The position numbers were made by a program, and so were the translations under genes. A DNA stretch of 53,513 nucleotides from Olsenella sp. An290 (lineage in GTDB: Bacteria; Actinomycetota; Coriobacteriia; Coriobacteriales; Atopobiaceae), in assembly GCF_002159535.1 (NCBI RefSeq), contig NZ_NFIU01000013.1:1-53513 (forward strand), read 5' to 3'. Shown here piece by piece: positions 50,102-53,513 of this stretch. Under the pieces are notes generated by a model. It saw only the letters and a program-made list of their open reading frames with translations, was not told where the DNA came from and made no database searches. Position 1 is the first letter of the stretch; each line of letters starts with the position of its first letter.

Positions 50102-50833
50102 TTACCCTGTCGCCCCTGTCAGGTCGCGGCAGGTGGAGCCGGTGGGGCGAATCTTGCAGAAGTCGCGGCTGAGGCACTCGTCGCAGGCCACGTAGGCGCG
50201 CTCGCGCGGCTCCTCGAACAGGCCCACCACGGCGGTGACGCTCTTGGTGGGCGACATGAGCAGCGTGGCCGAGAGGGTGATGCCAAGCGCGCGCTGCGCG
50301 TCGAGCGAGGACAGGAGGACCGGCTGGGTGGCAAGCGGCAGGTCGCCGTAGCCGGGCGAGAAGCGCGAGCCGGTGTAAAGGCCGCGCGCGGCGGCCTCGG
50401 CCACGATGTCCGCCTCGGCGGCGTCGGCCGCGCGCTCCACGAGCGCCGAGCCCGCGGCGTCAAAGACCACCTCGGCCACGCGGTCGGTGAGCGAGAGGCG
50501 CCTGAGCTCAAGGTCGACCCCCATCCCCGCGGTCACGGCGAGCACGCCCACGGCCACGGCCCCGTCAAGGTGCCGCGCGATGGAGCTCCCCTCGAGCGCG
50601 AGGGCCGTGCCCGCGAGCTCGATCACGGGGCGCCCGTCCCTCCTGCCGCGCCGCGCCACGTCAAAGACGCGCGTCACCCCACGGGGGCGCGCCGCCGCCA
50701 GGCAGCGAGCCACGACCTCGTCGATTCGCGCGTCGAGCTCCGGGACGATCTTCTGCCCCGAGTGCCCGAGGTAGCGCAGGACCTCCCCGCGCTCCACCGA
50801 GGCGATCTCGTAGGCCCGAGCGACCCCCGCCAC
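50102..50833 (-). CDS. Stand-alone methionine synthase activation (AdoMet-binding) domain
   Basis: 243 aa with GTG start at 50833, three bases past the metF stop, so coupled. The diagnostic phrase RFSPGYGDLPLA (about residues 166-177) corresponds to the RxxPGYG motif of the MetH reactivation domain. LLMSPTKSVTAVVGL and a C-terminal Cys set (CDECLSRDFCKIRP, TCRD) follow; this Cys cluster is absent from E. coli MetH and could bind an Fe-S centre or zinc. It should rescue cob(II)alamin in the neighbouring MetH by reductive methylation with AdoMet. The split arrangement is known in other anaerobes. Confidence 0.88.
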   Translation of the reverse strand: MAGVARAYEIASVERGEVLRYLGHSGQKIVPELDARIDEVVARCLAAARPRGVTRVFDVARRGRRDGRPVIELAGTALALEGSSIARHLDGAVAVGVLAVTAGMGVDLELRRLSLTDRVAEVVFDAAGSALVERAADAAEADIVAEAAARGLYTGSRFSPGYGDLPLATQPVLLSSLDAQRALGITLSATLLMSPTKSVTAVVGLFEEPRERAYVACDECLSRDFCKIRPTGSTCRDLTGATG

Positions 50834-50836
50834 GCC

Positions 50837-51706
50837 CTAGGCCCCCAGGTAGCCGCAGGCGAGAAGGACCTCGCGGGCGGCATGGGCCACGGAGGGCTTG
50901 TTCATGCTGTAGACGTGCAGGCCGTCCACGCCGTTGGCCGCAAGGTCCGCGAGCTGCTCGCAGGCGTACTCGAGGCCCGCGCGGGCCTGGTCGGCGGGGT
51001 CGTCCCCGGCGAGCACGAGCCGCTTCACGACCTTGGCCGGGATGGACGCGCCACACGTGAAGGCCATGCGCTGGATCTGCTTCACGCTCGTGAAGGGCAT
51101 GATGCCCGCCACGATGGGCAGGCGCACGCGATGGCGCAGGCACTTCTCGCGGAAGCGGTAGAAGTCCTCGTTGTCAAAGAAGAGCTGGGAGACCAGGTAG
51201 TCGGCGCCTGCCTCCTGCTTGAGGTAGAGCGCGCGGTAGCTCTCCTCCTCGTCGGGCGACTCGACGTGGCCCTCCGGGTAGCAGGCCGCGCCGATGCAGA
51301 GCTCCGACCCGCTCGCACGCAGGTACGCGATGAGGTCGGACGCGTGTGCAAAGTCGATCGGATCGCGTCCCGGCGCGCGGTCGCCGCGCAGGGCGAGCAC
51401 GTTCTCCACGCCCGCCTCGGCAAGCGACGCCACGTAGGCGTCCACGTCCGCGCGAGAGGACCCCAGGCAGGTGAGGTGCGCGAGCGCCGTGACGCCGAGG
51501 TCTCGCTCGATGGAGGCCGCAATGGGAACGGTGTTGGCGGAGTTGCCCGACCCGCCCGCAGAGTAGGTGACCGATATCCAGTCGGGTCGGTCGGCTGCCA
51601 TCTCGCTCGCCACCGCGTACGCGCTCTCGAGGGGCATCTCGCCCTTGGGCGGGAAGATCTCGAAGGAGAACGTCTGGCGACGGGCGAGCTTCTCGGTGAT
51701 TCTCAT
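50837..51706 (-). CDS. metF: 5,10-methylenetetrahydrofolate reductase
   Basis: 289 aa from the ATG at 51706 (AAAGGGG upstream); the open frame extends upstream without homology. MTHFR barrel features: FSFEIFPPKGE (catalytic Glu), ISVTYSAGGSGN, VLALRGDRAPGRDP, YLVSQLFFDNEDFYRF and the late VDGLHVYSMNKPSVA. Length is that of the bacterial FAD enzyme. It reduces methylene-THF to methyl-THF, the methyl donor for MetH two genes on. The upstream gap carries a TACAAT -10-like box about 25 bp before the start and repeated GAGTTACGC boxes further out. Confidence 0.95.
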   Translation of the reverse strand: MRITEKLARRQTFSFEIFPPKGEMPLESAYAVASEMAADRPDWISVTYSAGGSGNSANTVPIAASIERDLGVTALAHLTCLGSSRADVDAYVASLAEAGVENVLALRGDRAPGRDPIDFAHASDLIAYLRASGSELCIGAACYPEGHVESPDEEESYRALYLKQEAGADYLVSQLFFDNEDFYRFREKCLRHRVRLPIVAGIMPFTSVKQIQRMAFTCGASIPAKVVKRLVLAGDDPADQARAGLEYACEQLADLAANGVDGLHVYSMNKPSVAHAAREVLLACGYLGA

Positions 51707-51834
51707 GCGGTCCCCTTTCCTCTGCGACCGACCATTGTACGGGCAGGCCGCCCAAACGCCCGGGGACACGGGCGATTTGTCACGGGGCCGCAATCGTTCC
51801 GGCGGCGGGAGCGCGGCGCCCGTCCTTCTCGCCC

Positions 51835-51896
51835 GCCGCCGGCGCAGCACGCGTAGCCTGCGTTTGCCGCCGGCGCAGCACGCGTAGCTTGCGTTT
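51835..51896. repeat. 31-bp tandem duplication
   Basis: Two adjacent 31-bp copies beginning GCCGCCGGCGCAGCACGC differ at one base (CCTG against CTTG). A third truncated GCCGCA start follows at 51897. Confidence 0.85.
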
Positions 51897-51908
51897 GCCG
51901 CACATTCC

Positions 51909-52065
51909 GAGTTACGCGTGCAAAAGATCGAACCACCGGATGCGCAACCTCTGAAAAGGGCGCAATCTGCACGGAAATCCCGGGTTACGCATCCTTCACC
52001 CCATGCGTAACTCGCAATGCGCGCACATCGTGAGTTACGCATGCAAAGTGAGTTACGCATGCAAA
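51909..52065. repeat. Cluster of GAGTTACGCATGCAAA boxes
   Basis: GAGTTACGCGTGCAAA at 51909, GGGTTACGCAT at 51982, inverted ATGCGTAACTC at 52003, and two exact copies of GAGTTACGCATGCAAA at 52032 and 52050, 18 bp apart. Mixed orientation and regular sequence suggest binding sites or a repeat element rather than coding DNA. Confidence 0.75.
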
Positions 52066-52156
52066 GACGTCGGGGGCGCGGGTGATTTTCGCGCGGCCGG
52101 CAGGGAGGCACGGCGCTCGCGAGGTTCTTCTCGCCCGGCTGAGGCGCCGCATGCCC

Positions 52157-52990
52157 CTACGCCATGAAGGAGGGCATGCGCCCGGCCGTCGTGGCCTCGG
52201 CGATGTCCTCGAGCGCACGGGCCACCGAGTCCTCGCACGCGGGGCCGATGCGCCAGCGCGCGGTCGCAAGGACCGAGGGGACCGCGTTGGCCACGGCCAC
52301 CGAATTGGGGTAGTGGCGAAGCAGCGCGAGGTCGTTGTCCGCGTCGCCGAAGCAGCAGACCTCCTCCGGGACGAGCCCAAGGCGCTCCATGAGGAAGTCG
52401 CCGCCATGGTCCTTGCCCACGCCGCGCGGCATGACGTCGATGTGGGGCGTTCCCGGCATGGGCAGCAGGAAGTCGAGGTCGGGGCAGGCCCGGTCGAGCT
52501 CGGCGGCGAGCTCCTCGCAGCGGGCAAAGCTCCCGGCAAGCCGCACGTTGGCCTTGTAGCAGGGCTCCGCGGGGACCTCGGGCACGCTTGCGGAGACGCC
52601 CCAGAAGGTCTCCGGATGGGCGCGCACGAACTCCAGGTCCCGAGCCACGATCGTCTTGTCCTCGCCGATCTCCACCACAAGGCCCGCGGCCGGCTCCCCG
52701 GCGAGCAGGGCCGCCAGCCCGCAGAGCGCCTCGCGGGGAAGCGGGACGCGCTCGACGAGCTCCCCGTCCAGGTACACGAGCTGGCCGTTGCTCGTCACCG
52801 CGGTCGAGCAGGCCGCGGCGTCTCCGTCGAACATCCAGGGGAGGTCGCGGAAGTGGCGCCCGGTGCAGGGCACCACGCGCACGCCCGCACGCTGCGCCCG
52901 CCTGATAGCGGCAAGGGCGCGGGCGGAGACCACGTGGTCCTCGCGCCAGATGAGCGTGGAGTCGAGGTCGGTGAGCACGAGCCTGATCAC
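52157..52990 (-). CDS. Cof-type HAD-IIB family hydrolase
   Basis: 277 aa from the GTG at 52990, which has TTGGAGG four bases upstream; the open frame goes back to 53488 but without coding character. HAD motif I is LVLTDLDSTL (nucleophile and acid/base Asp near residues 8 and 10), motif II the Thr in VVPCTGRH, motif III a Lys in MPRGVGKDHGG, motif IV GDADNDLALL. The large C2 cap between motifs II and III (about 85-200) is typical of IIB phosphatases acting on sugar phosphates or cofactors. Cytoplasmic; substrate unknown. Confidence 0.88.
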   Translation of the reverse strand: MIRLVLTDLDSTLIWREDHVVSARALAAIRRAQRAGVRVVPCTGRHFRDLPWMFDGDAAACSTAVTSNGQLVYLDGELVERVPLPREALCGLAALLAGEPAAGLVVEIGEDKTIVARDLEFVRAHPETFWGVSASVPEVPAEPCYKANVRLAGSFARCEELAAELDRACPDLDFLLPMPGTPHIDVMPRGVGKDHGGDFLMERLGLVPEEVCCFGDADNDLALLRHYPNSVAVANAVPSVLATARWRIGPACEDSVARALEDIAEATTAGRMPSFMA

Positions 52991-53211
52991 AGGTCCTCCA
53001 ACAGGGTCGGGCCGCGCGGGCACGGAGAAGAGCTCCCAACGCCGTGCGCTCGCGCGCGGCCCTGCGCCCTCCGGGGTCGGGGGCCGCCGGGTGGCGCGCT
53101 GGGTGCCGAGCGTTGGGATCCCCGGCGCCACGTCCATTCTAGGCGCAGGCGCGCCGGGCGGGGGCGCGGGACGCCAAAGTCCCGGCCGACGGCGCGCGGG
53201 CGGCCGTGGGC

Positions 53212-53513
53212 TCACCCCCGCCCGCACACGATGGCCAGGGCCGCCAGCGCGATCCCGGGCGCAAGGGGCAGGGAGGGCGGAAACGCCGCGCGCACGTCCG
53301 CCCGACGACAGAGCGCCCCCACCGCAAGCCGCGCCAGCCCAAGGAGCGCCCATCCCGCCACGGAGACCAGGCAGGACGCCATCACGGCGAGAAGCCCCGC
53401 GAGCGGGCCCGTCCAGACCCCCACGGCACTGCGCGATCTTTCCCACGGAGTTCGGCCCTGCCGTCGTGGTGGTTCTTCTCGCCTCCATGGCGGTGAAGCT
53501 CTGGATGGCCGCC
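53212..53513 (-). CDS. C-terminal part of a membrane protein, possibly A24 prepilin peptidase-like (cut by edge)
   Basis: The last 70 codons before the TGA at 53212 encode two hydrophobic segments (WTGPLAGLLAVMASCLVSVAGWALLG; LPLAPGIALAALAIVCG). The order resembles the end of A24 prepilin peptidases, which finish with a PFGPFLALG-like helix. Upstream of 53425 the same frame stays open to the window edge but reads as unlikely basic/Pro-rich sequence, so either a frameshift lies near 53425-53440 or the assignment is wrong. The GTG at 53424 has no ribosome-binding site. Confidence 0.35.
   Translation of the reverse strand, partial: RPSRASPPWRREEPPRRQGRTPWERSRSAVGVWTGPLAGLLAVMASCLVSVAGWALLGLARLAVGALCRRADVRAAFPPSLPLAPGIALAALAIVCGRG

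Larger units (their letters stand above)
51707..52156. other. 450-bp gap upstream of metF with two kinds of repeats
   Basis: It holds the metF promoter side (51707-51780), a 31-bp tandem duplication (51835-51896), and several GAGTTACGC-type boxes between 51909 and 52065. I looked for a cobalamin or SAM riboswitch upstream of metF and saw no convincing conserved core. Two GAGAAGRAC motifs are at 51822 and 52124. Confidence 0.6.

Noticed and set aside
51707-51835. Cobalamin or SAM riboswitch before metF
   Set aside because: No B12-box-like or SAM-I core could be found in this GC-rich leader; the distance to the -10-like box leaves almost no 5' UTR.
47747-51856. Plus-strand frame of over 1300 codons opposite metH/metF
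   Set aside because: Anti-sense shadow of three well-recognised met genes; no domains and no ribosome-binding site.

Overview
The window is about 53.5 kb of high-GC DNA with strong G/C third-position bias. Gene content points to an anaerobic, host-associated Coriobacteriia (Atopobiaceae/Olsenella-like): a GGGtGRT protein with its NifU-like partner, a group A [FeFe] hydrogenase next to a NuoF/GltD fusion, a large Opp system, an M3 oligopeptidase, B12-dependent methionine synthesis split into separate proteins, and LPXTG-type surface proteins. The taxonomic call is inference. I saw no rRNA, tRNA, CRISPR array or transposase gene.

Layout. 1-5 kb: 3' part of a DUF2207 membrane protein, then an Fe-S scaffold/GGGtGRT pair and a DUF1893 gene. 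5-13.5 kb: an oppABCDF operon on the minus strand with a small membrane protein at its end. 13.5-21.2 kb: M3 peptidase, DegV, MurI, a PadR/membrane-protein pair, an FKBP isomerase and MetY. 21.4-27.5 kb: fumarase, a SixA-CHAD fusion, HtpG and a spermidine-synthase-like protein.

27.5-38.8 kb is the most unusual part. YaaA is tightly coupled to a TerB_N/TerB_C protein. Further on come a BREX-type (DUF2791) P-loop ATPase and a DEVH helicase, each behind a promoter whose spacer carries a Gram-positive LexA/SOS-box-like sequence. Between these core genes sit two paralogous NTF2-like/LytTR regulators, a membrane LytTR regulator, a lipoprotein and a sortase-type surface protein. The second NTF2-LytTR gene is out of frame at a run of nine C, and the surface gene has a single in-frame TGA. 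This looks like an SOS-inducible genome-maintenance or defence module with switchable regulatory and surface cargo.

39-53.5 kb: a large beta-helix surface protein, the hydrogenase pair, a lipoprotein, a metF / activation-domain / metH operon, a Cof-type HAD phosphatase and the end of a membrane protein at the right edge.

The intergenic DNA is rich in repeats. Two arrays of 59-61 bp dyad-symmetric units both lie between convergent genes. There are also 27-bp REP-like palindromes, a 73-bp nested inverted repeat, a roughly 136-bp GC-rich cruciform-like element, repeated GAGTTACGCATGCAAA boxes, and a 9-mer (GAGAAGRAC) that recurs 28 times by my count, in coding and non-coding DNA.
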